NCBI RefSeq assembly: GCF_013623835.1
Contig: NZ_JABKDE010000011.1
Coordinates: 1-64,000 of the forward strand
Length of the DNA stretch: 64,000 nucleotides
Direction of reading: 5' to 3'
DNA from: Brevibacterium oceani
GTDB taxonomy: Bacteria; Actinomycetota; Actinomycetes; Actinomycetales; Brevibacteriaceae
In this document: positions 1 to 8,156 of the stretch, one piece after another
Layout: every line of letters starts with the position of its first letter
Position numbering within the stretch: position 1 is the stretch's first letter
Program-made: the position numbers and the translations under genes
The notes under the pieces: generated by a model
The model's input: the letters and a program-made list of their open reading frames with translations, nothing else
Database searches by the model: none
Told to the model about the DNA's origin: nothing

Positions 1-54
1 GATCAGTCCGCGTCGGTTCCGACCGGTGACGACACTGCCTGGAGTGGCGACTCA

Positions 55-1002
55 TCACATTCCGGACCTCGTGAAACGGGTCTGGGACCGCGGTGAGTTG
101 GATGCTGTGTGGATCAGCGATTCATATCCCTCGAGAACGATCATGGCTGACTCCCAGCCGATCCAGAAGCCGCGCCCGTATCGCATCTTCTCCTCGTCGA
201 CTCGGCTGACAGGATCAGTCAGTGCTGACAACGTCTTTTCCGAGACAATGCGTAAGCCGAATAGTGCCGACCAGAATGCCGCGAGGTCGGCTGCAGTCGA
301 GACCGCACCGCCATCACCGTTTCCACGGACCGGTAGATGCAAGACGTTCGTCCGCAGACCGCTGACACTCAGGTACCCAAACGCCACATTCTCATGGGTT
401 TCATCTGTCCTCGGGTACCCGGTTGAGGTCATGCCGGCAGGTGCGAATACGCGTTGTTCCACTACGTCGTGAAACGGCGTCGACGATGCTCTCTCTGCGA
501 TCAGTGCCAACAGTATGAAGCCACTGTTGCAGTACGAGAATTGGGACCCTGGCGCTGCTGCTTGGGGGTGCCGGTCCAACATGGGAAGGAATGCCTCTGT
601 GGTGTCCAGCTCATGGTTCGGGCGAGTAAGAACATAGTCTTCAATATCGCCGATGGTTTCATCGAGATAGTCACCGATCCCAGAAGTGTGTGATAACAGG
701 TGTGCGACTGTCACATCGTCATCGATCATTGGGAGTTCGTCACCGAGGAACGCGCGGAGCTTCGAATCGAAGGCTAGGGAGTCATCATCGATGAGAGATC
801 CGATCACGAGGGCGGTGAAACCCTTCGCAATGCTCGCGACCCCACAACGGTGATCGATGGTCATCGGAACTTCGCGTCCGCGGTCGGCGTACCCGTATCC
901 CTGCGCGAAGGCTTCGCCGTGTGGCTCATCAATCCTGATGACGCCGCTGAAACTAGAACTGACGGCCGCCTCGTGAAGCATCGACGCCAAGTGTGTGGTC
1001 AT
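55..1002 (-). CDS. Serine hydrolase, beta-lactamase/penicillin-binding-protein fold, odd C-terminus
   Basis: A 315-residue protein of the beta-lactamase-like serine hydrolase superfamily (class C / esterase type). The nucleophile motif S-x-x-K is at Ser57-Ile-Ala-Lys60 and the second motif Y-x-N is at Tyr157-Cys-Asn159, with the usual S-H-T-S-G stretch near residue 104 between them. No signal peptide is visible, so it is probably cytoplasmic; the substrate (ester, amide or peptide) is unknown. After Leu-Glu-Gly-Tyr-Glu, near residue 290, the sequence stops resembling the family's usual ending and closes in an Arg/Ser-rich tail, so the third active-site motif is not recognisable. A frameshift near position 110 is possible. 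No operon partner is visible. Confidence 0.7.
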   Translation of the reverse strand: MTTHLASMLHEAAVSSSFSGVIRIDEPHGEAFAQGYGYADRGREVPMTIDHRCGVASIAKGFTALVIGSLIDDDSLAFDSKLRAFLGDELPMIDDDVTVAHLLSHTSGIGDYLDETIGDIEDYVLTRPNHELDTTEAFLPMLDRHPQAAAPGSQFSYCNSGFILLALIAERASSTPFHDVVEQRVFAPAGMTSTGYPRTDETHENVAFGYLSVSGLRTNVLHLPVRGNGDGGAVSTAADLAAFWSALFGLRIVSEKTLSALTDPVSRVDEEKMRYGRGFWIGWESAMIVLEGYESLIHTASNSPRSQTRFTRSGM

Positions 1003-1258
1003 GATTGTCAGTCTATGGCGTCTTTCTTCTAATCGTGTAGACAGCTCAGGATCGTGCTAATCACGAATGCGGCTTCATATGTGGTGGTGGCGAGTCATAC
1101 CTCGTAGCCGATTCGGCGTTTCATCGAAAGGGCTGTAGAGCGGTGGTCAGTCCTTCAGCTTGGAGCGAGGGCCGCGAGCCTGCGGTCCAGGTTGCTCGGG
1201 ACCTTGGAGAAACAGACACTGGGACGGTAGTTGCTGCGGTTTGTGGCGCGGCTTGTTA

Positions 1259-1594
1259 ATACTACTCGAATTGGGGCATTGCTGCTCTGACGAGGTCGGC
1301 GGCGTGACCTTGCAGCATGGTGGCGTCTTCGGATGGGCGGGGGAACATGAGGTCTTCGTAAGCGTAGATCGTGGCATCGATGGTCGCGTTACCTACCAAC
1401 GCAAGGGCGCGGTCGCTGGCGTCGAGCATTGCGATGTTGACGCCGACGCCGAGTGGCGGCATGAGGTGGGCCGTGTCACCTAGCAGGGTGACGGTGGGGT
1501 TGTGGTCCCAAGTGTGAGAGGCCGGAAGCGCGTAAATCGGCAGGTCAACGTAGATGCCGTCGTTATCGGAGACCAGGCGGCGAGGCAGCCATTA
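1259..1594 (-). pseudogene. Remnant of FAD-dependent aromatic monooxygenase (C-terminal part only)
   Basis: Read on the minus strand, the frame from about 1592 to the stop near 1259 gives the C-terminal third of a PHBH/salicylate-hydroxylase-type flavoprotein. It contains G-D-T-A-H-L-M-P-P-L-G-V-G-V-N-I-A (around 1430-1480), the conserved motif that contacts the FAD ribityl chain, preceded by L-P-I-Y-A-L-P and followed by the usual helix ending in Q-G-H-A-A-D-L-V. An in-frame TAA lies directly upstream of the recognisable part and no N-terminal Rossmann motif (GxGxxG) is found in any frame nearby, so about two thirds of the gene is missing. The family reading is firm; the original substrate cannot be told. 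Confidence 0.7.
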
Positions 1595-1814
1595 TGACTG
1601 CTGCGTCGGCGATCGGGCCTCAGGATCTCGGCGGTCGATTTCCGGATCTCGAACAGGCCGATCCATAGCTCTCTGCGCCTGATCGACGGCGAAGCGGCAG
1701 CTCAGGTGGCAGCGGATCTCGGAGTATCCAGAACCGGTATTGACGGGAGCGCCCGACCAAACACGGTTTCGTCTTCGTCCCAGCTCTTCAGGCTTGCTGT
1801 TCTACATTGCTGCA

Positions 1815-2321
1815 ATGAGCGAACTGCGGATCCGGCCAGGCAGAGAAGACGATTGGGAATCAGTCAGATCGCTCCGGAACGAGATGTTGCGAGATAGCCC
1901 CCGCAGGTTCAGCGAGCGTCTCGACAATGCTCTCGCCTTGGACGAATCAGCTTGGAAAACGAAGATCCGCAGAAGCCACAACGCCAACAGCACTTCTCTC
2001 GTCGCGATCGAGAATGGACAAGATTGGATTGGAACAATGGGTGCTCGCATTCGCGGTTCCGACGCTGACACCGAACTCGTCAGTGCCTATGTCTGCCCTG
2101 CGTCGAGGGGGCGCGACAAAGGGGTTGCCGATCAGCTCCTTGAAGCTGTCGCGGCATGGACCACCGACCGTGGAGGAAATCTTCGCTTGTGGGTACACCA
2201 GGACAATGATCGCGCGCACGGTTTCTATCAGCGCCGCGGATATCAAGCGACCGGACGTACACAGCCGCACAATCTGAACCCCGAGTACCACGAACTCGAG
2301 ATGATGCGCAGGCTCGAGTAG
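1815..2321 (+). CDS. GNAT-family N-acetyltransferase
   Basis: A 168-residue GNAT acyltransferase, expected to move an acetyl group from acetyl-CoA to an amine. The fold runs from the N-terminal strand (ELRIRPG, residues 3-9) through the Asp/Glu-rich helix to the acetyl-CoA binding motif A at about residues 92-110 (Y-V-C-P-A-S-R-G-R-D-K-G-V-A), and on to the C-terminal H-x-x-A-x-x-F-Y-x-x-x-G-Y motif (H-G-F-Y-Q-R-R-G-Y), typical of the family. The ATG at 1815 is chosen because the domain starts right after it; the frame is open further upstream, but that extension has no family resemblance. The substrate is unknown. It stands alone between a monooxygenase remnant and a membrane protein. Confidence 0.8.
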   Translation: MSELRIRPGREDDWESVRSLRNEMLRDSPRRFSERLDNALALDESAWKTKIRRSHNANSTSLVAIENGQDWIGTMGARIRGSDADTELVSAYVCPASRGRDKGVADQLLEAVAAWTTDRGGNLRLWVHQDNDRAHGFYQRRGYQATGRTQPHNLNPEYHELEMMRRLE

Positions 2322-2501
2322 CAACCATGGTCACCAGAGTTCAACCTGGCCCTCTCCGACAGAACAAACAGAACCTCCTCGCACGATCGAGCAGTGATTC
2401 GCCAGAGATCAGGAGTCCTTCGTTCTCACGAATGCTCTATCACCAGCGGGAGGAGCACAGCAGGGAGAGCTGAGCACCTGCGCGAGGTTAAGATAAAACC
2501 C

Positions 2502-3662
2502 ATGCTCAGACTACTCATCGCTGCTGCGATTGGAACACTTGCCGGGGCCGGAATAGTTCTCTATGTCGGTCCTCCCGGCGCTGGAGTCGGTATCGCCGGG
2601 GTGGCTTTCTCCGTCCTTATCATCGCCGTCGTCTTGACCGCAGTCGGTCGCTCCATGGCCACCACCGTCAGCGCCACCAAGGAAGACATCACGCAAGCTA
2701 TCGACTCCCGGCGCATCGGAGTGGCACGCATCGACGCGATCCGCCAGACCGGCACCCAGATCAACGACCAGCCCTTGTGCGAACTGGATCTCACTGTCCA
2801 GCCGCTCTCCGGTCAGGCCTATGCGACGACGGTCAGCAACATTGTTCCGGTGACAGACATCCCTTCTTTTCAAGCCGGCGTCTTCAGAGATGTCGCAATC
2901 CTCATCGAGGGCGGACCGGAGATAGCATTCATCGGCGGTGGAGAATTCTCAGAACATGAGCGAGCCCGAATCTCTGTGCCTCCTCGCAGCAATGTGCCCA
3001 TGATCCCCATCGAGCCTCATACGCGAATCGTCAAGGGACGACGAAAGGGCCCACTCGTCGGCTTAGGAAAGAAAGGCCGCCTGGCCCGTTTCAGCATGTT
3101 CGCGATCATCGCCATCGTGGCCGCGCTAGTCGTGACCTGGCCGTATCGGACGGCCGTCACTCAGACCGCTCACGCCTTGCAGCAGGGCCAATGGCACGTT
3201 GATCTCAGGCAGCCTGATGCTCTTGCTGTCGCTCAAGAAGCTCTTCAGGACGAAATAGGCCACGATCAGGTGATCTCCGTCTATGTGTCGGCGGACTTCG
3301 TGATCGTCGAAGCACCGCTGGAAGCCGACGGCGTGAAAAGCGATGAATGGGAGTACCGCGGCGGTCGGGTCGCGAATGACGGACCCGCGACCATCCAACC
3401 CGAATCCGCCGACGAAGCATTCTCTTGGTCTGACGTTGCGTTTGATCGCTTATGGCCATTGATGCTCACGGCGTCCGGAGATTCTGACCTGCCAGTAGGT
3501 GATTCCGGAGCCTCTATTGTCCGATCGACCAACACAGACATCAACAGCGAGAACTTTGCCGAGCCGGTCGGACCACCACAGATTGGGTTCAGTCTCGAGG
3601 ATGACTACAGCAGCGCCTCCTTCACGGCGGAAGCGGACGGATCGAAGCTGGTCGCACAATAG
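2502..3662 (+). CDS. Hypothetical membrane protein with three predicted membrane segments
   Basis: I do not recognise this family. From the ATG at 2502 the protein has 386 residues. Two hydrophobic segments lie at the N-terminus (about residues 3-25 and 31-52) and a third at about 197-218 (S-M-F-A-I-I-A-I-V-A-A-L-V-V-T-W). A soluble domain of about 140 residues between segments two and three is followed by a C-terminal domain of about 165 residues, probably outside the cell, rich in Asp, Glu and Ser. The frame is open from a GTG at 2394, but that extension is Arg/Ser-rich and has no membrane character, so the internal ATG is preferred; a weak gaggtt lies upstream. The architecture suggests a surface-anchored protein of unknown role. 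Confidence 0.6.
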   Translation: MLRLLIAAAIGTLAGAGIVLYVGPPGAGVGIAGVAFSVLIIAVVLTAVGRSMATTVSATKEDITQAIDSRRIGVARIDAIRQTGTQINDQPLCELDLTVQPLSGQAYATTVSNIVPVTDIPSFQAGVFRDVAILIEGGPEIAFIGGGEFSEHERARISVPPRSNVPMIPIEPHTRIVKGRRKGPLVGLGKKGRLARFSMFAIIAIVAALVVTWPYRTAVTQTAHALQQGQWHVDLRQPDALAVAQEALQDEIGHDQVISVYVSADFVIVEAPLEADGVKSDEWEYRGGRVANDGPATIQPESADEAFSWSDVAFDRLWPLMLTASGDSDLPVGDSGASIVRSTNTDINSENFAEPVGPPQIGFSLEDDYSSASFTAEADGSKLVAQ

Positions 3663-3847
3663 CGACAGCCCACCTGCCGTGCACTTGGCATCACGGAGGA
3701 GAGCGCGGATCGCCCGCTCTTAAGGTTGGGCATCCCCGCGTCGGCCGAGCACATGGCCTCCGACGCGATGTCGAGGCGCTTCTGCAGCGCGAGGATCCTT
3801 TGCTCGGACGTCGGGAGCTGGTTGACGTCCGCCCGTTACATTCATTG
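3663..3847. other. Short stretch with a possible coding remnant
   Basis: No intact gene is visible. On the minus strand, about 3700-3830 reads as an amphipathic helix-like segment (Q-L-P-T-S-E-Q-R-I-L-A-L-Q-K-R-L-D-I-A-S-E-A) directly after an in-frame TAA and without a start. It looks like debris of a gene next to the insertion-sequence remnants, but I cannot name the family. Confidence 0.3.
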
Positions 3848-4047
3848 TCAAGCAGCAACCGGGGTCCTCGCCTCATAGAAGGCCCCGGCCCTAACCATCG
3901 CGAACAAGACGTTGAGCCGGCGACGAGCCAGGCACATCACCGCAGCATTATGCCGCTTACCCTCGACCCGTTTCCAGTCGTAATACGCCTTCGATAACGG
4001 GTCATGACACGACGCGACCCATGCAGAGTGGAACAACGTTCCACGAC
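3848..4047 (-). mobile_element. IS110-family transposase remnant (C-terminal end)
   Basis: The minus-strand frame ending at 3848 contains D-P-L-S-K-A-Y-Y-D-W-K-R-V-E-G-K-R-H-N-A followed by A-V-M-C-L-A-R-R-R. This is the hallmark end of the Transposase_20 domain of IS110-type (DEDD) transposases, which cut and rejoin DNA through a site-specific-recombinase-like mechanism. Only about 65 residues remain; the N-terminal DEDD domain is absent. The reading frame runs without a break into the neighbouring IS1634-type remnant, so the two fragments now form a chimeric frame. The junction near 4047 is placed where similarity to the other family ends (after D-A-I-T). Non-functional. Confidence 0.7.
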
Positions 4048-4432
4048 TGGGTGATGGCGTCGATGAGGACGGATGATCGTGAGCCCACAACGGTTCGTGC
4101 TCGTGGTGATGCAGCATCATCGGTGGGTAGGCCCAGTTCGAGTTCGAGTTGTTCGGCTGCACCGTAGTCAGCGAGTTTCTCTTCCCCGGCGGTCAGCAGA
4201 GCTGTCAGTTCCGCTTCTGTATGAGCCGATCCCAGGTGTTCAAGGACCGTGACTTTGCCACGGTGTTTGCGCACGATCTGCACGGCAGTGGCCCCGGAAC
4301 CAGTGGTGACTTTCCGTAGACGAGGCGACATAACCCCATCGTAGACAGCCGATTAGCGTCCCACCAACACAATCCCCGACCCCGTGACCAGCGCAAACGC
4401 GAATAGAATCGCGAGATCAGCACCTAGTTGTG
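4048..4432 (-). mobile_element. IS1634-type element remnant (left end plus transposase N-terminus)
   Basis: The minus-strand frame starting at 4331 (M-S-P-R-L-R-K-V-T-T-G-S-G-A-T-A-V-Q) matches the first 90 or so residues of the intact transposase at 62115, including H-L-G-S-A-H-T and the L-I-D-x-I segment. It breaks off after D-A-I-T, where IS110-type sequence takes over. The presumed left terminus (CACAACT read on the minus strand, first base at 4432) lies exactly 101 bases before the start codon, the same distance as in the two copies at 61.7-63.7 kb. The element lies inside an IclR-type regulator gene and truncates it. Confidence 0.75.
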
Positions 4433-4882
4433 AAAGTCAGGAGTGAGAACCAGCCCCGCTGAGCAGGCATGCGACGGAAGACGTCCAGCCACCTCGGTGA
4501 TATTGATGACGAGCTCGTCGGGTGCAAGTCTCTCCACGTAGAGAGCATCAGTGCCGTCAAGCACTGACAGGGAGATGTGCACGTGAAGTCCTTGCAAAAG
4601 GTCCTCCATCGGCACCAGCGCGGCTTTGCGCAGATCAGAAGTCTCCGCCCCCCGTGAGGCGATCTCCCACAGCCGGTTCCCGTGCATCCACTGGCCATTC
4701 ATGTTTCGGATGACGAGCCCTTCGGCCTCGAGTTCGTTGAGGATCCTATGCGTTGTACTCCCAGGTAAACCTGTCACTCTCGCGACTTCCCGCAGTCCAC
4801 GTGACTGCGTTCGAGGACCGAAGGCCGAAAGGATTCTGACCGCTCGGTGAAGTACCGATTCGCCGGAAGTTGAATTGGCCAC
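4424..4882 (-). pseudogene. IclR-family regulator truncated by an insertion sequence
   Basis: The N-terminal winged helix-turn-helix of an IclR regulator (about residues 8-65: S-V-L-H-R-A-V-R-I-L-S-A-F to L-E-A-E-G-L-V) and the first part of the effector-binding domain (to S-H-A-C-S-A-G) are present. Intact family members have about 250 residues; this one ends at about 152, its last codons (T-P-D-F-H-N) lying at the edge of the insertion sequence whose terminus is at 4432. The start is taken as GTG 4882 because AAAGGGGAG sits 6 bases before it. Divergent from the SDR gene at 4987, which it may once have controlled. DNA binding might survive, but regulated effector response should be lost. Confidence 0.75.
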
Positions 4883-4986
4883 TGTCGTCTCCCCTTTGAA
4901 CACCGTCGACGGCCGAGCCTACTCCGCTGATCTGTTGAACGGGACACTCGGTAGTCGGCATCAGCGTACATGCATAGCGTGGAGTC

Positions 4987-5787
4987 ATGAGCACAACAGC
5001 GAACTCCGCCGTGTCAACAGACCTGCCCCTCGGGCGCGTATCCGGAAAGGTGGTGCTGATCTCCGGTGCCGCTCAGGGCATGGGCGCATCACATGCCAGC
5101 TTACTTGCATCGCAGGGTGGGACTGTTGTCATCGGCGATGTGCAGAAAGATTCCGCCGAGTCGATAGCGGAGAAGATCAATGAGACCGAAGGCCGTGAGG
5201 CGGCGCTCGGAGTCTTCCTCGACGTCACCGACTACTCGTCATGGGAAGCCGCAGTCGCGTCAACCGTGGAGAGATTCGGGCACCTCGACGTCTTGGTCAA
5301 CAACGCGGGAATATACACGCCGGGATCTGTCGTCGATGCCAGCGTCGAGGACTGGCAGCGGACGATAGATATTGATCTCACAGGGACGTTCTACGGCATG
5401 AAGGCGGCGGTGAAAGAACTGAAGAAAAGCCGGTCGTCGTCGATTGTCAACATCTCTTCCATCGCCGGGCTGGTCGGTTTCAAACATCGAGCAGCGTATT
5501 CCGCGGCCAAATGGGGTGTACAGGGCTTGACGAAGACCAGCGCAATGGACCTCGGCGAGTTCGGAATCCGCGTGAATTCGGTTCATCCCGGATCGGTCAA
5601 TACACCGCTGACCGCGGGCCTCAAACGCGGCTTCGGCCAGATTCCGGTCGGCCGAGCCGCCGAAGCAGAAGAGATCAGCTCCTTAGTGCTCTACCTCGCC
5701 AGTGACGAATCCCGTTTCATCAGCGGCGCCTCGATCGCAGTGGACGGGGGCGAGACCGCGGGAAACAACCTCAGAGAAGATACGTGA
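4987..5787 (+). CDS. SDR-family NAD(P)-dependent oxidoreductase
   Basis: A 266-residue classical short-chain dehydrogenase/reductase. The cofactor motif is S-G-A-A-Q-G-M-G-A-S-H-A (about residues 26-37), N-N-A-G is at about 105-108, the catalytic Ser lies in N-I-S-S-I-A-G (about 155), and Tyr-x-x-x-Lys is Y-S-A-A-K (about 170-174). The C-terminal S-G-A-S-I-A-V-D-G-G is typical. An Asp follows the second beta strand (V-V-I-G-D-V), which usually favours NAD(H) over NADP(H). Family members oxidise or reduce secondary alcohols, steroids or sugars; the sequence does not fix the substrate. It is divergent from the broken IclR gene, suggesting a small catabolic unit whose regulator has been lost. 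Confidence 0.85.
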   Translation: MSTTANSAVSTDLPLGRVSGKVVLISGAAQGMGASHASLLASQGGTVVIGDVQKDSAESIAEKINETEGREAALGVFLDVTDYSSWEAAVASTVERFGHLDVLVNNAGIYTPGSVVDASVEDWQRTIDIDLTGTFYGMKAAVKELKKSRSSSIVNISSIAGLVGFKHRAAYSAAKWGVQGLTKTSAMDLGEFGIRVNSVHPGSVNTPLTAGLKRGFGQIPVGRAAEAEEISSLVLYLASDESRFISGASIAVDGGETAGNNLREDT

Positions 5788-5810
5788 ACAGCGCCGACCG
5801 GAAAAGCCGT

Positions 5811-6512
5811 TCAGAGAATCTCCTGCTCAGTCATCCACTTCACGATCGCGGCCACATGGGCATCGACGGAGTCGATCGCGGGTAGGGGAGCGGTCTCCGG
5901 GGGTACGAGCAGCCCGATCTCCGTGCATGACAGTGCCACAGCGTCGGCGCCTCGGGCCTTGAGATCGTTCATGATCTCGACATACCGCTCACGAGACGCA
6001 TCGGTGAAGACCCCCTGAGTGAGTTCGTCGAAGATGATCTGATCCACCTCGAGACAGGTCTCCTCGTCTGGGACGAGGGTGCGGATTCCTTGAGCCTCAA
6101 GTCGCTCAGTGTAGAAACCGTCGAGCATCGTCCACTTCGTCCCCAGTACTGCCAGTGTCGCGTAGCCCCGTCGCTTCGCCATTGTCGCAATCGCATCGAC
6201 GATATGGATGAGCGGTGCATCAACCGTCTTCTCAATGGCAGGCGCGCACTTATGCATGAGGTTCGTCGCGATCGCCACCGCCTCGGCGCCGCCATCGACC
6301 AAGCGCTGCGCCGTCGCCGCCAGTGAGGCATCAGCTCCCGCCCAATCCTCGGCGACCTGCATGTCGCGGATATCGGCGAAGTCCGTCGAGTCGAGGAGGA
6401 TCCGCGCCGAATGATGACCGCCGAGCTGCTTCGCCACCGCATCATTGATCTTCGTGTAGTACTCGATGCTCGAATGCCAGCTCATACCACCCAGCAGACC
6501 GATCCTGCGCAT
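5811..6512 (-). CDS. Aspartate/glutamate racemase family protein (Thr/Cys active site type)
   Basis: A 233-residue PLP-independent Asp/Glu/hydantoin racemase superfamily protein. The N-terminal G-L-L-G-G-M-S-W is characteristic. In the first catalytic motif, usually C-N-T-x-H, Cys is replaced: A-T-N-L-M-H with Thr83; the second motif has Cys196 (S-C-T-E-I). As I recall, the E. coli L-aspartate/glutamate racemase YgeA uses the same Thr/Cys pair (Thr83/Cys197), so this is probably an active racemase acting on Asp or Glu rather than a broken one. ATG 6512 is chosen because GAGGAG lies just upstream and the domain begins there. It is divergent from the LysR gene that leads a TRAP transporter, suggesting import and racemisation of an acidic amino acid. 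Confidence 0.8.
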   Translation of the reverse strand: MRRIGLLGGMSWHSSIEYYTKINDAVAKQLGGHHSARILLDSTDFADIRDMQVAEDWAGADASLAATAQRLVDGGAEAVAIATNLMHKCAPAIEKTVDAPLIHIVDAIATMAKRRGYATLAVLGTKWTMLDGFYTERLEAQGIRTLVPDEETCLEVDQIIFDELTQGVFTDASRERYVEIMNDLKARGADAVALSCTEIGLLVPPETAPLPAIDSVDAHVAAIVKWMTEQEIL

Positions 6513-6619
6513 ACTCTCACTCCTCATTCCGCCGACTTCGTCGACGCCTGAAACTGTCCTTGACCTCCAGTCTGACCCGATCCGACAACACTCGGTAGAC
6601 CCAGTTCGCTCTGCTCTGG

Positions 6620-6636
6620 CATAAGCTGGGCTTATG
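6620..6636 (+). promoter_or_regulatory. Perfect 7-3-7 inverted repeat covering the LysR start codon
   Basis: CATAAGC, three bases, then GCTTATG, the last three bases being the ATG of the LysR gene at 6634. This is a likely autoregulatory operator in the racemase/LysR divergent region. A TAAGCT (6622-6627) six bases before the ATG could be a -10 box of a leaderless transcript. Confidence 0.5.
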
Positions 6637-7620
6637 GCCAATGCGTTCGAACAAGCCCTCGACCTCGGCGAACCGAAACGCCTGCTCATCTTCGGTGCCA
6701 TCGCCGAATCCGGCAGCATCGGCGCCGCCGCCCGCAACCTCGGCTGGTCGCAGCCGGCGCTCTCCCAACACATGAACGCGCTCGAAAAAGACCTCGGCGT
6801 CACCCTCTTCGACCGCACCCCACGGGGCATCAGACTCACCACCGCCGGCCAACTCGCCCGCATCCGTGCCAGCGAAGTAGCCGCCTCGGTGACGGGACTG
6901 CGTGGTGACCTCGCGAAAGCCTTCGGCCTCGGCGGACGCAACGTCCGGCTCGCGGGATTCCCCAGCTTCGTCATCGGCCCACTGGCTGCAGCACTCGGCA
7001 GGCTCGAAGCTAACGCCGGCACAGGAACTGAGACCCCACAGCACCACTCCTATGAAGTCGCCGAGGCCGAACCGCCTGAAGCCATCAGCATGCTCAACGA
7101 CGGAGCAATTGATATCGCCTTTCTCTTCCACCACGAAGACGAAACCCCGCCCGAACTACCAGGGCACACCACCGTCGACCTTGGCGCCGACCACCTCGAC
7201 CTCCTCGTCCCCGAACGCTGGAACCGAGCCGGCCAGATCGAACACCTCACCGATGTTGCCGACCTGCCGTGGATCATGGGCTGCGTGCGCTGCCGCTCTA
7301 CCGCCGAACGCCTCTGCCGCAACGCGGGCTTCGAACCACGGGCCCGGCACATCACCGACAACCCCGGTGCCATCCAATCACTCGTCTCAAATGGCCTCGG
7401 TGTCGCCCTGCTGCCCCGCAGTGCCCGCCGTTACAACCGCGTGACCGGCATCGACCCGATTGCCATGGACGAAGCCGGCGCCCGCCGAGTCACCGCGATG
7501 ATCCCCGACGGACTGGCCGACGCCTCCGAAGTCGGGGACCTCCTCGACGCACTGCGAGCGGTGCAAGTCACAGAAAACTCCATCGCCGCCACCCCGGACG
7601 ACGGCTACAGTGACTCGTGA
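6634..7620 (+). CDS. LysR-family transcriptional regulator of the TRAP/racemase locus
   Basis: A 328-residue LysR-type regulator. The N-terminal winged helix-turn-helix is at about residues 15-75 (F-G-A-I-A-E-S-G-S-I-G-A-A-A-R-N-L and Q-P-A-L-S-Q-H-M-N-A-L-E-K-D-L-G-V-T-L-F-D-R), followed by a periplasmic-binding-protein-like effector domain. It is divergent from the racemase and its stop overlaps the dctQ start by one base, so it should be co-transcribed with the TRAP transporter, an unusual arrangement in which the regulator leads the operon it probably controls. The palindrome at its start codon suggests autoregulation. The effector is unknown; an acidic amino acid or dicarboxylate is a reasonable guess from the neighbours. 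Confidence 0.85.
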   Translation: MANAFEQALDLGEPKRLLIFGAIAESGSIGAAARNLGWSQPALSQHMNALEKDLGVTLFDRTPRGIRLTTAGQLARIRASEVAASVTGLRGDLAKAFGLGGRNVRLAGFPSFVIGPLAAALGRLEANAGTGTETPQHHSYEVAEAEPPEAISMLNDGAIDIAFLFHHEDETPPELPGHTTVDLGADHLDLLVPERWNRAGQIEHLTDVADLPWIMGCVRCRSTAERLCRNAGFEPRARHITDNPGAIQSLVSNGLGVALLPRSARRYNRVTGIDPIAMDEAGARRVTAMIPDGLADASEVGDLLDALRAVQVTENSIAATPDDGYSDS

Positions 7621-8156
7621 TGCTCACTTTCAACAGAGTCCTCGACCGGTGCCTGACGGTCACCACCGCCGCGGCGATCATCATCATGATGCTCCACATC
7701 GTCCTTCACGCCCTGACCCGGTCGCTGTTCGACGCACCGATCTACGGCACCAATGAGATCGTCGAATACTGGTACCTGCCCATCGTCGCCCTGCTCGGGA
7801 TTCCGGCCGCCCAGCTGCAGAAGGAACACATCACCGTGACCATGGCCATCGAACGGGCCAAGTCGGCGACAGCCTCGGTGTTCAAGATCTTCGCCTGCAT
7901 CCTCGGTGCGCTCGTCTCCGTCGGTTTCGCCTGGTTCGGGTTCACTCGCGCCCTGACGTACATGGATATCGGGCGGACCGCTGATGTCTCGTCGGTCATC
8001 ACCTGGCCGGTGTACTTCCTCATCCCCGTCGTGTTCATGCTCCTGGCCGTCCTCTACGTGCTCGATGCGATCGTCATCGTCCGCATTGGTGAACCCGACC
8101 TCGACCTCTCCACCGGCGAACCCGCCGAGACCGACCTTGAGAACCGAAGCTACTGA
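7620..8156 (+). CDS. dctQ: TRAP transporter small permease (DctQ)
   Basis: A 178-residue integral membrane protein with four hydrophobic segments (about residues 12-34, 48-66, 88-110, 128-150), the standard layout of the DctQ subunit of tripartite ATP-independent periplasmic transporters. The conserved E-Y-W-Y-x-P segment is at residues 43-48. It partners the large DctM permease to form the membrane part of a Na+-driven solute importer. ATG 7620 overlaps the LysR stop codon by one base and its own stop overlaps the dctM start by one base, so translation of the three genes is probably coupled. Confidence 0.85.
   Translation: MLTFNRVLDRCLTVTTAAAIIIMMLHIVLHALTRSLFDAPIYGTNEIVEYWYLPIVALLGIPAAQLQKEHITVTMAIERAKSATASVFKIFACILGALVSVGFAWFGFTRALTYMDIGRTADVSSVITWPVYFLIPVVFMLLAVLYVLDAIVIVRIGEPDLDLSTGEPAETDLENRSY

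Noticed and set aside
5811..7022. 403-residue minus-strand frame including the racemase
   Set aside because: The extra 170 N-terminal residues lie antisense to the LysR gene, have no racemase similarity, and a good ribosome-binding site precedes the internal ATG at 6512.
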